Below, piece by piece: positions 26,672-35,401 of a stretch of 64,000 bases of DNA; position 1 is the first letter of the stretch, and every line of letters begins with the position of its first letter. Origin of the DNA: Bacillus fungorum (lineage in GTDB: Bacteria > Bacillota > Bacilli > Bacillales > Bacillaceae_G); the NCBI RefSeq assembly GCF_002746455.1, contig NZ_NWUW01000008.1:124001-188000 (forward strand). Reading direction: 5' to 3'. The notes under the pieces are model-generated. The model was not told the DNA's origin, ran no database searches, and worked only from the letters and a program-made list of their open reading frames with translations. Made by a program: the position numbers and the translations under genes.

Positions 26672-26824
26672 GAAGTTTTAAAAAGAAAATTGATTAAATT
26701 AATACTAAATGAAAATATCAAGATAACTTCAGAATTAATAAAAACCCCGCCCTTATTTTGTTTCCCGTCACTACTATTCCAATCCTATCTTTTCTTGCTT
26801 TAGCAATCCTTCTAATTCATAACA

Positions 26825-26857
26825 AAATAAGAGCCCTAGCATGAGGACTCTTATTTA
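26825..26857 (-). terminator. Terminator of the OFA-type transporter gene
   Basis: AATAAGAG and CTCTTATT arms, with TTTT on the - strand side. Confidence 0.75.
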
Positions 26858-26860
26858 CAA

Positions 26861-28069
26861 TTAAGTTACTTTCCGAAGTAAATGTTGTGTTTCTTTTTTC
26901 TTTTCTGCTTTTGGAGGACGAATTAATATCGAAATGATGAAGGAAATAACGCTTAAAACCCCTATTGTAATAAAGGTCGGTTGGAATCCACCAAGTAATG
27001 CCCCGATGAATGAACCTGCAAGTGCACCAAATCCGAAACCTTGATATACAATCCCATAATTTGTACTATGGTTTTTTAATCCAAAGAAATCTCCGACAAT
27101 AGCTGGGAATATAGTTATATTACCGCCGAAACAAAAGGCGACACTTGCTACACATACAAAATAGATTCCGTAATTTAGCGGAATAAAACTTAAAGTAAAG
27201 ACTGACAATCCTATAATAATAAACGTTACAGAGACAATTTTCATTCGGCCGATTTTATCTGATAACGTCCCAAGAATGATTCTACCTACTGTATTAAAGA
27301 TTGCAATCATAGCAACAGCGTTTGCAGCGGTTGCTACGCTAAGTCCAACGAGTTGTACGCCGATATCTTTTACCATACTTATTAAATACAACCCCCCCAT
27401 ACACGAGGTGAATAACATAAAAAATAGCAGATATACTTGTTTCGTTCGCATCATTTCACGCGGAGTATAGTCATTGTGTAATGTTTCAGTTACAGCATTA
27501 CTTACAATTGCCTCACGTATGAAGAACGATCCGATTAACACTAAAAGTAACACGATAATACCCCAATATAAGAATGCTTGTGATACACCAAGGTTATCGA
27601 TAAGATTTCCGTTTATATATCTAAAGATTAAGCTGCCCATTCCATACGCTGATACAGATATCCCTGAAATAAGCCCTTTCCGATTTGGAAACCATTTAAT
27701 TAAATTAGATAGTGATGTAATATAAGCTGTTCCATCCGCATAACCAACAACGACACCAGCTAATAAATATAATAGTGGTAAGGAAGAAACTTGTGAACTA
27801 AGTATTAAGCCGAGTCCTAAAACAATTCCTGCAGTAGCAATAAGTTTCCGAAGGCCTAATTTTTTCTGCAACTTGGCTGCAAATAAAGTTGAGAATGATA
27901 AAGAAAAACTTGTTATGGAGAAAGTTATCGCTACCGAATTAAGATTCCATCCAAACTTACTTACAAGGGGTTGATTAAATAAACTCCATGTATAAATTGT
28001 TCCAAGGCCAATTTGAACAATGATTGTACCTAGAACAATTAGTAACGGATTTATAGAAGTTTGTTTCAT
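26861..28069 (-). CDS. MFS transporter, OFA (oxalate/formate or lactate) type
   Basis: A 402-residue, 12-helix major facilitator. It matches the OFA/YhjX type: NPLLIVLGTIIVQIGLGTIYTWSLF at the first helix, AYGMGSLIF in the middle and a second-half A-like motif GTLSDKIGRMKIV. Such carriers exchange small carboxylates (oxalate/formate, pyruvate, L-lactate). The exact substrate is not deducible. The central cytoplasmic loop (~residues 190-215) is hydrophilic, as expected. Single gene with its own terminator and a ribosome binding site AAGGGGAC. Confidence 0.88.
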   Translation of the reverse strand: MKQTSINPLLIVLGTIIVQIGLGTIYTWSLFNQPLVSKFGWNLNSVAITFSITSFSLSFSTLFAAKLQKKLGLRKLIATAGIVLGLGLILSSQVSSLPLLYLLAGVVVGYADGTAYITSLSNLIKWFPNRKGLISGISVSAYGMGSLIFRYINGNLIDNLGVSQAFLYWGIIVLLLVLIGSFFIREAIVSNAVTETLHNDYTPREMMRTKQVYLLFFMLFTSCMGGLYLISMVKDIGVQLVGLSVATAANAVAMIAIFNTVGRIILGTLSDKIGRMKIVSVTFIIIGLSVFTLSFIPLNYGIYFVCVASVAFCFGGNITIFPAIVGDFFGLKNHSTNYGIVYQGFGFGALAGSFIGALLGGFQPTFITIGVLSVISFIISILIRPPKAEKKKETQHLLRKVT

Positions 28070-28174
28070 ACTAACTGTCCCCTTCTTTTATCTTGAAATG
28101 AATTTTCACAGTTAGTATATCCATCATAAATTGCAAGATACTGTACGGAAAATGGTAATTAAGTTCATATACAC

Positions 28175-28204
28175 AAAAAGACACTTCATAAAGAAGTGCC
28201 TTTT
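28175..28204. terminator. Small hairpin upstream of the transporter gene
   Basis: AAGACACTTC / GAAGTGCCTTTT, followed by TTTT on the + strand. No + strand gene precedes it. It lies between the transporter promoter and the small gene at 28349. Confidence 0.4.
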
Positions 28205-28348
28205 GCAGGTTATATCAGATTTTTCTAAAGAAAGCTTTGTTAAGATAAGACATTTTCAAATGCTTATGTATATATGTTACCAAATGATTTCTTATATGTG
28301 ATGGGACTTAAGACGTATTTTTCATTCATCATATAGTCGGATGAAAAA

Positions 28349-28492
28349 TTAATATTCGATTTCATCAAAATCTTTCGGCTGCGGTACAGTTTGCATATTA
28401 GCTGCATCTTTAGGATCGCTATAGATCGCATTTTGTTCTGTATTTACATCTTTTATATTTTGCTTTTTATTTTTGTTCACTTTATCTTTCAC
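28349..28492 (-). CDS. Small acidic/lysine-rich protein (47 aa), unknown
   Basis: An AAAAAGGAGTGATT ribosome binding site stands before a GTG start, giving a highly polar protein: first 16 residues basic (KDKVNKNKKQNIK), the rest acidic with DPKDAANMQTVPQPKDFDEIEY. It is entirely hydrophilic and likely unstructured, resembling small spore or stress peptides in composition only. The excellent ribosome binding site and codon use support it as a real gene. It follows the serine-hydrolase gene by 31 bases on the same strand. Confidence 0.65.
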   Translation of the reverse strand: MKDKVNKNKKQNIKDVNTEQNAIYSDPKDAANMQTVPQPKDFDEIEY

Positions 28493-28523
28493 TTTCAATC
28501 ACTCCTTTTTGTTATAGGAGTAA

Positions 28524-29546
28524 TTATGCCCTATTACCGTTACTAAATGTATCAGCGACTAAATTACTAAATTCACGTAAATAATATAAGTAATTATCAC
28601 CGCCGTAGTTATATCTTTTGTTATACATTTTTGCAACAACTACATTATATTCAGGTATTACTAAAATAGTCGGTCCAGTAATCCCTAATATTTGATACGA
28701 CCCTTTTGGAACACGTTCACCAAGTTCGCTTACTTGTGCAGGCTCATTTTGGATGAACCAAAACAATCCATTTTGTGGTAGCTCTTTGTTTATATATGTT
28801 GGACTCTGCAAACTCGTAGCGATTTTTATAACTTCTTTTGGAACAATTTGTTTATCATCTATCCTACCTTGATTTAAATGAAGATTGCCCCACTGCGCAA
28901 ATTCTCTAGCTGAGACAAACAAATTTTTTTCAGTACCGTCATCTACCGTACCAATTTCACTAATTGCGTCTTCATTTGGATTATTAACAACGTCAACTAA
29001 ATTTTCATCTCGCTGAACTCTCCAACCTGTTTCTTGAAAATTAGCAGGCTTAAAAACACGCTCCTTTAACAATTCAGGAAAACTTTTGTTATATAGCTGA
29101 TAAATAAGACGTGTCATCATTCTTACATTAATATCTCTATACGCCCATGATTGTCCCGGTTCAAATTCACGAAAAATTGTCCTGTCATTCGTTTCTTCTA
29201 ATCCGTGCGAATGTGTTACTAAATGTCTTATCGACGTTTTACTAAGCAATGCAGGATCAAAGTCTTTAAAATATTTTATCGCTTCATCATCAATAGAGTT
29301 TATTTTCCCCTCATAAAGCGCATACGCTATCATTAATCCTAAATAACTTTTTCTAGCAGAAGCAACGTTAAATTGTGAAGATGCTGTTACTTTCTTGCTT
29401 GTAGATGTATTTGAGTGATAACCACTATAATGCTCTAGTACGATTTTATTATCTTTTATAATACAAAGTGCTGTAGCAGAGCTATGGTTTTTTTCTTTTA
29501 TATTCTCTACCCAAGCAATCAACTGATCATATGTATACAAATACAT
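28524..29546 (-). CDS. Serine hydrolase of the beta-lactamase/PBP4* family
   Basis: About 340 residues, no signal peptide, so probably cytoplasmic. The class C-type nucleophile motif SxxK appears as SARK (residues ~66-69) in FNVASARKSYLG, the YxN-like motif as WAYRDIN, and HSHGLEE follows RHLVTHSHGL. The KTG-like motif is replaced by ITGPT near the C-terminus. Relatives include esterases and D-aminopeptidases. Start: GAGGGGG directly abuts ATG 29546, so TTG 29540, six bases from it, may be the true start; both give nearly the same protein. Confidence 0.82.
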   Translation of the reverse strand: MYLYTYDQLIAWVENIKEKNHSSATALCIIKDNKIVLEHYSGYHSNTSTSKKVTASSQFNVASARKSYLGLMIAYALYEGKINSIDDEAIKYFKDFDPALLSKTSIRHLVTHSHGLEETNDRTIFREFEPGQSWAYRDINVRMMTRLIYQLYNKSFPELLKERVFKPANFQETGWRVQRDENLVDVVNNPNEDAISEIGTVDDGTEKNLFVSAREFAQWGNLHLNQGRIDDKQIVPKEVIKIATSLQSPTYINKELPQNGLFWFIQNEPAQVSELGERVPKGSYQILGITGPTILVIPEYNVVVAKMYNKRYNYGGDNYLYYLREFSNLVADTFSNGNRA

Positions 29547-29572
29547 CCCCCTCAATACGCATAAAAATTACA

Positions 29573-29619
29573 GCTTGAAAGAAAAGTGCAAAATAGTTTT
29601 CACACCTTTCTTTCAAGTA
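29573..29619 (-). terminator. Hairpin between the bacteriocin gene and the serine-hydrolase gene
   Basis: CTTGAAAGAAAAGTG and CACCTTTCTTTCAAG pair over about 15 bases; on the - strand TAATTTTT follows at a distance. Likely the transcription end of the bacteriocin gene. Confidence 0.65.
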
Positions 29620-29641
29620 AATTAGCTTTGATGTTCTATAC

Positions 29642-29908
29642 TTAAATAATCCACCAGTTCCAGCAATTAAAGCAACTGAAACATCCTGCGCATCCTATAC
29701 ATCCGCCGCAACGACCTGCACAACCACCACATCTACCGCCACATCCACCGCAACGTCCACCACAACCTCCACATCCGCCGCAACGACGTGCATCGTCTTG
29801 AATGTAATAGTATGGATATTGACTTTGTTGTTGATCCCAATACACAACATTGCCAGTTTGATAATCATTAAGATTTAATGATTGTAGTTCTTGTTGAAAC
29901 TGATTCAT
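29642..29908 (-). CDS. Heterocycloanthracin/sonorensin-type bacteriocin precursor
   Basis: An 88-residue precursor of a thiazole/oxazole-modified peptide. Residues 1-41 form the leader (MNQFQQELQSLNLNDYQ, then VYWDQQQSQYPYYY and DDARR), and the core from residue ~42 is built of Cys-Gly-Gly repeats with interspersed Arg (CGGCGGRCGG and variants), ending FSCFNCWNWWII. Haft described this strain-variable family in B. cereus and B. anthracis; cysteines are predicted to be cyclised by a remote cyclodehydratase. No maturation or export genes are nearby. GGAGGG precedes ATG 29908. The long reading frame starts five codons earlier without a better site. Confidence 0.92.
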   Translation of the reverse strand: MNQFQQELQSLNLNDYQTGNVVYWDQQQSQYPYYYIQDDARRCGGCGGCGGRCGGCGGRCGGCAGRCGGCIGCAGCFSCFNCWNWWII

Positions 29909-30107
29909 TTCGAAACCCTCCATTTATAAAAATAAATTCCGTCCAAATGTTAAAGTTTATATATTTTTGCAAACAAAGTAGAAATAAGGCTGTAGACTAA
30001 ATGCGTACATCAACAAAATATGAACTTACACTAGGTGATGTACCTTGTTTTTTAGCCTATTTTCTTAATCTCCTTTCGGTGGACGTATTTATTATTAATA
30101 GAGGTGT

Positions 30108-30554
30108 TTAAAAATTACTAATCCAACAGTTTAGTAGTTCATCGCTTAATTTTCTTTCTAGTAACTCTTTAACTGAAGGCTCTGGCATGATTTTATACGT
30201 ATGTAAAGTTTCTTGATTATAATCTATCCAGTGAAACGCTAAATGAGATTCTTTAGATTTTGGTATGAAATCAATATGTAAATCTTGCGACTCTACTTCA
30301 AAAATGTGGTTAATTTCATGATGAAGCACTTCTTTATCTTTCCATTGATTTTCTATAACTCCTAAAAATTGTTGTATACTACAGTTTACTCCGAGTTCTT
30401 CTCTTAACTCTCTTATTAATGCATTCTCTGCTGATTCCCCAATTTCAATATGGCCACCAGGTAAAAAATAATGATGGCCGATATATTCAGCAACTAATAA
30501 TTTTTCATCTTTTATCACGACTGCTCGTACAATATGATGGAAGTTACTTTTCAA
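30108..30554 (-). CDS. NUDIX hydrolase
   Basis: A 148-residue NUDIX enzyme. The box reads GGHIEIGESAENALIREL and REELGV in continuation, preceded by HHYFLPGG. The remainder (VIENQWKDKEVLHHEINHIFEVE; FHWIDY) matches MutT-like members; substrate unknown. It is the last of three - strand genes (GNAT, NIF3/CutA-like, NUDIX) spaced by about 25-30 bases, probably one transcript. Confidence 0.85.
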   Translation of the reverse strand: MKSNFHHIVRAVVIKDEKLLVAEYIGHHYFLPGGHIEIGESAENALIRELREELGVNCSIQQFLGVIENQWKDKEVLHHEINHIFEVESQDLHIDFIPKSKESHLAFHWIDYNQETLHTYKIMPEPSVKELLERKLSDELLNCWISNF

Positions 30555-30579
30555 TTGATATTCCTCCTAGTCATTTCTT

Positions 30580-30918
30580 TTATACTTGCTCAAAATAGTC
30601 ATTTAATATCGGGATAATATAAATCATAGGTGCTTCATACGGATGAATTTCATGAATAACTTTAAGAGCACTTTTTACAAGGTCTCGTTTACACTTTATT
30701 TCAATTTTACACTCTTGCCCTTCGCATATTTGACCAATTTCCCCATGAAAAGGTGATGCCCCGTCTAACGGTCTCCAATATCCTTTCACTGAACTATAAG
30801 ACATGCAATAGTCATATTGCCCCGTTTTACAAGCGTTAATTTTATTTAATTCATCCCGTAATAATACAATGTATTCTTCTGGAATAAACACTTCGATTTC
30901 CACTTCAGTAAATTGCAT
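30580..30918 (-). CDS. CutA-like/NIF3-insert domain protein (YqfO C-terminal type)
   Basis: A 112-residue single-domain protein resembling the CutA-like domain found inside NIF3-family YqfO: KINACKTGQYDYCMSYSSVKG, YWRPLDGASPFHGEIG, and IHEIHPYEAPMIYIIPIL near the end. These blocks (GxYDxC, GxxPxxG, HPYExP) are conserved in the family and implicate a metal- or ligand-binding trimer; no enzymatic function is known for the stand-alone form. It lies between GNAT and NUDIX genes in a tight - strand cluster. Confidence 0.75.
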   Translation of the reverse strand: MQFTEVEIEVFIPEEYIVLLRDELNKINACKTGQYDYCMSYSSVKGYWRPLDGASPFHGEIGQICEGQECKIEIKCKRDLVKSALKVIHEIHPYEAPMIYIIPILNDYFEQV

Positions 30919-30948
30919 ATTTCATTTCACGCCTTTACTTCATAATAG

Positions 30949-31407
30949 TTAAACGAATAAGCGATATACTTCCTCACCATCATAATCATGTCCTAATGGT
31001 TGAAAACCGTAACGTTCATATAGTTTCTTTGCAGAGATATTATCTTTATGTACTGTTAATCTAATTTCTTTACACGCCTTACATGTATTTTTTATTAAAT
31101 AAATACTTTCAAGTAATGCTGCTTTTCCATAACCATTACCTTGCTGATTGTAATCAATAATGAACCCGTTAATCCAATACATATCTGATGTTTCTCTTAC
31201 AACTGCATGCATAATAAAACCAACCATAAGATCACGATCATATATAGCAAATGGTATGTACTCTACATTTTCGCCATCCGGTTTTATATATACTTTAGCA
31301 AGTGAAACTGCTACGGATGGAACAAATTTCATTTGATTTTCTTTAACTTGTAGCTGTAATGCTTCTTCCCAATTTTCTCTCGTAATAACCTTTAACTGGA
31401 CATTCAA
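30949..31407 (-). CDS. GNAT acetyltransferase (spermine/spermidine acetyltransferase-like)
   Basis: A 152-residue GNAT. It starts VQLKVITRENWEEALQL and has IDYNQQGNGYGKAAL as acetyl-CoA loop (residues ~88-102), then LTVHKDNISAKKLYERYGFQPLG, the common C-terminal block of BltD/PaiA-like polyamine acetyltransferases. A polyamine substrate is plausible but unproven. First gene of the three-gene cluster with the NIF3/CutA-like and NUDIX genes. Confidence 0.82.
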   Translation of the reverse strand: MNVQLKVITRENWEEALQLQVKENQMKFVPSVAVSLAKVYIKPDGENVEYIPFAIYDRDLMVGFIMHAVVRETSDMYWINGFIIDYNQQGNGYGKAALLESIYLIKNTCKACKEIRLTVHKDNISAKKLYERYGFQPLGHDYDGEEVYRLFV

Positions 31408-31484
31408 TACTATAAGCTCCTTTATAAATAGGGTGTATTTTTATATTCAACGTAGCGAAATAATCCCCCTTTTTTGACAGTAAC

Positions 31485-32408
31485 TTATAACATAGTTTTT
31501 ATAAAATCTTGAATGAATTTTTCTTCATCTATTTCTAAAGCTATACGGGCACCTTCACATATAGAGCTAGGGCGAAAATCAGCAAATGTTTGTCCTTTCG
31601 TATCTCCGAATGTATCTACATTCACTGTACGATGCACAAATTTAAAAAAACTTGGATTTACTAATCCACTTATAGCAACCACATCATGTAGCAAAGGCCC
31701 TTCGATAGATGGATTAAGTTTTTGGTATACAGATAAATAGTAATCATACATTGGTTTCATTATCGTATGGAATGGATTCTTTGAATTAGCTTGGATATAG
31801 TTAAATACATTTGGTGTTAACACGGCTTTGTTTGTTACATTTAAAGGAAATATTAATAAATTCTTTGCTTGCTGAAAAACAATTTTACTTGCAATAGGAT
31901 CTCCATACACGTTTGCCTCTGCTAATGGCGTAACGTTTCCTACTTCTAAAAAAACACCACCCATGAAATAGATTCCTTTTACATTTCGCATTAAATCATT
32001 CCATAAATTAAAAGCAATCGCTAACAAGGTAGATCTTCCTACATCGACAATTGTTAAATCTTTTCCGTACTTTACAAGAATTGAAGCAATACTACCAAAA
32101 TTGTATATCGGGATAGACAATACACTTCCTAGCACATGAATAGGCCCTAATCCTTCTGGCCCATGAATTTCAGGATAGTATGTTGTAATTTCTTCTGTAA
32201 GTGGTTTTGTTGCACCGCTAATTACAGGAATGTCTTGTCTATTTGCTAACTGTAAAATATACGCTGCATTATGAGCAGCATGTATATGCTCAACATTTCC
32301 ATATCCAGTTACAATACCGACAATTTCAATTTCAGGATGCAGTAAGCCGTACATAATAGCAAACGAGTCATCAATACCTGGGTCTCCAAAAAATAATACT
32401 TTTTCCAA
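31485..32408 (-). CDS. Inosine/uridine-preferring nucleoside hydrolase
   Basis: About 307 residues. The Ca-binding Asp cluster appears at the N-terminus as FFGDPGIDDSFAI, with EANVYGDPIAS (central) and LLHDVVAI (residue ~235) completing the nucleoside-hydrolase active site. The usual DTDPGxDD start is FGDPGIDD here, keeping the essential Asp residues. The enzyme splits ribonucleosides to base plus ribose for purine/pyrimidine salvage. I place the start at TTG 32408: GGGAGAG is 6-10 bases upstream; a GTG 18 bases earlier lacks a site. No transporter gene adjoins. Confidence 0.88.
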   Translation of the reverse strand: MEKVLFFGDPGIDDSFAIMYGLLHPEIEIVGIVTGYGNVEHIHAAHNAAYILQLANRQDIPVISGATKPLTEEITTYYPEIHGPEGLGPIHVLGSVLSIPIYNFGSIASILVKYGKDLTIVDVGRSTLLAIAFNLWNDLMRNVKGIYFMGGVFLEVGNVTPLAEANVYGDPIASKIVFQQAKNLLIFPLNVTNKAVLTPNVFNYIQANSKNPFHTIMKPMYDYYLSVYQKLNPSIEGPLLHDVVAISGLVNPSFFKFVHRTVNVDTFGDTKGQTFADFRPSSICEGARIALEIDEEKFIQDFIKTML

Positions 32409-32566
32409 GAAATACTCTCCCTTCACAAAAACATAGAGTCATCAATAACTATGTATATGAAAAAAGCAAGTATATCTATGCGAATTTTAGAATGGATAAT
32501 GTTTTACAAAATATTAAAAAGGAACTAGCGTATGCTAATTCCTTTCTTAAGTAACTATTCTCAAAT

Positions 32567-33928
32567 TTAATTATCGTATCCTTCATAAATTGCATCATTT
32601 ATTTGATTTTGTAATTTTTTATCATCAGGTACAGGTTTCCACCAATTTCCTGTAATAAATAACATAGTTAATAAATTATAACTATCACTAAAATAGCTTT
32701 CTCTCTTATTCTTCATCCAATCCCAACCGCTATTTACCCACTTTTGATTATTGCTACTCGTTATACTTGCAGCAATAAACGGTGAAACGAATACAGCAGT
32801 TGGATAGCTACCAATATTGGATCCATTTAATTGATAACCATCCACAATTTTAGAAGGATTTCCATTCGTTTTATTTTGAATCCATGAAGAGACTTTATCA
32901 GAAATGACTTTACTTCTTTTCTCGCCGTACATCGCATAGTCCATTACAATTCTCAATGGTACCCGACTAGCATTGTAATAATATGCATTTGTATATTCTG
33001 ACTCATCTAAGAAGTCTTTAGGTGCGGGTTGTGGTGGTTTTTTTACAACGAAATCTGAAATAAGTCCTGTATTTGGAGAGTACTTATTACTAAATTGCGT
33101 ATAAACATCGTACAAATTATTAATAACAGTAAGCCAAGTTTTATCACCTGTAAATTCATAAAATGCTCTAAGATGTGACATCATCCAATCAGATGGTCTC
33201 GTATCAAGTGAATTTTTAGAATCCCAATCTCCTAAATTTAGTCGGTTATTATTTGTAACATTACTAGCTTTAATACCTTTTGTAATCATGTCTTGTGCTT
33301 CTTTCAAATAATTAACTGTTCCATTAGATCCCCACTGCTTATGAGCAAGAAGAAGAGAATACGCAATATCTAAATCCCCATCAGTAGCAGAATCAAAATG
33401 ACCTTGTGCTTTTTTACTATCTGCGACAACCCATCCCATTAAATTAGGATTTTGAGAGCTTTTAAAAGTTCTTGCTGTTTTAAATAAACCGTCATAGATT
33501 TTTTGAGCATTCGAATCATAACCAGCCATTAATATTGTAATTATCATCCCATACCCTTGACCTTCTGAAGTTCCAAGTGGCTTAAACCCATCCGCGTCAC
33601 CCGTAATCTCTCCTTTTACGTAATAACCACCAGGTAAAGAAGATAAATCATTTTTCAAATATTTCTTTTTCCAATTATCGTAGTAACTTCTTACAGAAGC
33701 ATTTAAACTTTCCTGTGTAACATGATTCGGTTTTATAACACCTGCATAATTAACTTGCTGGGGAAATGGTTTCATTTCCTTTGCAGCAGCTACTTGTTGA
33801 TTAACTACGGGAATAGAATTTTGCACTGAATTGTCCGTTACAATTGCTGCGAAACTAGAATTAGAAAAACTAGCTAGTCCGATTCCTATAATAGAAATAC
33901 ATGTGAAAATTTTTCTTTTTCCATTCAT
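32567..33928 (-). CDS. Secreted chitosanase/endoglucanase (glycoside hydrolase family 8)
   Basis: A 453-residue extracellular enzyme. Residues 1-28 are a Sec signal peptide (basic MNGKRK, hydrophobic core, cleavage near SFA-AIV). The GH8 catalytic domain shows the proton-donor Glu in LGTSEGQGYGM (near residue 120) and the DGDLDIAYSLLLAHKQWG block with the base Asp. Bacillus GH8 enzymes of this type hydrolyse chitosan (and sometimes lichenan). Start: ATG 33928 after AAAAGGAGATG; a longer frame starting 51 bases upstream lacks a ribosome binding site. Single gene. Confidence 0.9.
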   Translation of the reverse strand: MNGKRKIFTCISIIGIGLASFSNSSFAAIVTDNSVQNSIPVVNQQVAAAKEMKPFPQQVNYAGVIKPNHVTQESLNASVRSYYDNWKKKYLKNDLSSLPGGYYVKGEITGDADGFKPLGTSEGQGYGMIITILMAGYDSNAQKIYDGLFKTARTFKSSQNPNLMGWVVADSKKAQGHFDSATDGDLDIAYSLLLAHKQWGSNGTVNYLKEAQDMITKGIKASNVTNNNRLNLGDWDSKNSLDTRPSDWMMSHLRAFYEFTGDKTWLTVINNLYDVYTQFSNKYSPNTGLISDFVVKKPPQPAPKDFLDESEYTNAYYYNASRVPLRIVMDYAMYGEKRSKVISDKVSSWIQNKTNGNPSKIVDGYQLNGSNIGSYPTAVFVSPFIAASITSSNNQKWVNSGWDWMKNKRESYFSDSYNLLTMLFITGNWWKPVPDDKKLQNQINDAIYEGYDN

Positions 33929-34066
33929 TATGTTGTCATCTCCTTTTAAAATGCTTACTACATAAAATGTAACATACAATATTTAACTGAAATACAAAAT
34001 ATTATATTTATCAACATAAGAAAGAAAATATATGAAAAAGTATTATAAAATTATTAATGAATTACA

Positions 34067-34981
34067 TTATACGGATTGATTATTTGCTAAATTCCTATGT
34101 TTTTCTTTTCTTAATACTGGTATATGAGCAATTACAACTCCAAGTATAGTAATCCCTCCGCCAATTATCGAAACTAAAGTTGGCACTTCTCCTAACCATA
34201 TCCAAGCAACAAAACATGCAGTTATTGGCGTTAAATATAGAGCACTTGTTGCTTCAGAAGCACCCGCACGAGATATAATATAGGCCAATGCAATATACGG
34301 GAGCACTGTTGGGAAGACACCTAAATATATAACGCTCAAGTTAACTTCAAGAGAAGCTGCTAGTATTTCTTGATAAACTCCAGGTAAGAAAATAAGCATA
34401 CATACAGTACTAGACAAAATTGTATATATGGTAAATGGTAAGAAGCCGTATTTTTTTAAGTAAGATGTTTGGAAAACAAAATATAGGCTTTCTGAAATCG
34501 CTGCTAATAATATAAATAATCCCCCGCTATTTAATTGAATAGCGTCGCCTTGGCTAAATGAAATTAAGGCAATTCCTGCAAAACTCATTACACCACCGAT
34601 CCAGCCATTTAATTTCATTTTTTCATTCAAAAAAACAGAAGCAAGAATTGCCGTTACTATTGGAGTGACTGAAATTATTAAACTTGCAGATCCAGCATTT
34701 ACTGTTTTTTCGCCGTAGTTTAATGCGATGTGATAAATAGTAAATCCTAGAGCACCAAATATAAAAATTGCTGGGATATCCTTTAAATCCGGTAGTCGTA
34801 GTTTGTATATAAATGAAAATAACACAAGTATAAATGAGGCGATTAATAAGCGTAGTAAAGTAAGGTGTTCAGGCGTATAAGATTCAAGCCCCATACGAAT
34901 TGCCGGAAAGGCAGTCCCCCATATTAAAATCGTAAAAGCATGAGCACAAATAATCGAAAAATCCCGTTTTTTATAATTCAT
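34067..34981 (-). CDS. EamA/DMT-family exporter
   Basis: A 304-residue membrane protein with ten hydrophobic helices and the duplicated EamA fold: repeat 1 starts ILIWGTAFPAIRMGLE and ends FLNEKMKLNGWIGG; repeat 2 ends WIWLGEVPTLVSIIGG. Members export metabolites or amino acids. ATG 34981 is preceded by AAGGGGGAG. Divergently arranged to it is a deleted MocR/GntR-type regulator gene (35043), a common regulator/exporter pair. Confidence 0.88.
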   Translation of the reverse strand: MNYKKRDFSIICAHAFTILIWGTAFPAIRMGLESYTPEHLTLLRLLIASFILVLFSFIYKLRLPDLKDIPAIFIFGALGFTIYHIALNYGEKTVNAGSASLIISVTPIVTAILASVFLNEKMKLNGWIGGVMSFAGIALISFSQGDAIQLNSGGLFILLAAISESLYFVFQTSYLKKYGFLPFTIYTILSSTVCMLIFLPGVYQEILAASLEVNLSVIYLGVFPTVLPYIALAYIISRAGASEATSALYLTPITACFVAWIWLGEVPTLVSIIGGGITILGVVIAHIPVLRKEKHRNLANNQSV

Positions 34982-35042
34982 GTTTTTCTCCCCCTTCAAA
35001 CCAACCACTTAGTATTTTTAAAATGAATGAGGGAGTTTTTTT

Positions 35043-35357
35043 ATGACAATTAATAAAAAACTGCCTAAGTATCGGCAGATAATAATGATAAGAGCGTTAA
35101 ATGAGTATTGTGCAGATATTTCCACCTGGGATATTCCTAGCGGCGGATTCTTTATATGGCTAAAGGTTGTACCTAGCATTCCGATGAAAAAATTTTTTTC
35201 AGAGGCACTATCAAAAGGAGTTCTTTTAAACCCAGGACGTATCTATGAAGAAGAATCAGATCAGTACATTCGTTTATCATATGGATATGCTTCTCCGGAA
35301 CAAATCACTAACGGGATTAAATTGTTGGGTGAATTAATCCGTAAGTTAATGACATAA
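35043..35357 (+). pseudogene. MocR/GntR-type regulator with large internal deletion
   Basis: The frame starts with a good GAGGGAG site and a GntR-like N-terminus (MTINKKLPKYRQI), but jumps within about 15 codons to the C-terminal end of a class I aminotransferase domain: STWDIPSGGFFIWLKV, LLNPGRIYEE, YIRLSYGYASPEQI. A complete MocR protein has ~460 residues (wHTH plus PLP domain); the PLP-lysine and most of the HTH are missing here. An in-frame deletion of about 1 kb would explain the product. It sits head-to-head with the EamA exporter, which it would have controlled. Confidence 0.72.
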
Positions 35358-35358
35358 T

Positions 35359-35393
35359 AAAAACTCCTCTTTTTCTATAGAGGAGTTTTTATG
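35359..35393. terminator. Bidirectional terminator
   Basis: AAAAACTCCTCT and AGAGGAGTTTTT form a strong stem between converging genes. Confidence 0.88.
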
Positions 35394-35401
35394 TATTTTA
35401 T

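Noticed and set aside
30000..30105. Structured RNA or regulator upstream of the bacteriocin gene
   Set aside because: Only an imperfect long dyad with a T-rich end; could be the NUDIX terminator. No evidence for a riboswitch.
33929..34066. PlcR box upstream of the chitosanase gene
   Set aside because: TATG-like words occur but the 16-base palindrome TATGNAN4TNCATA is not present.
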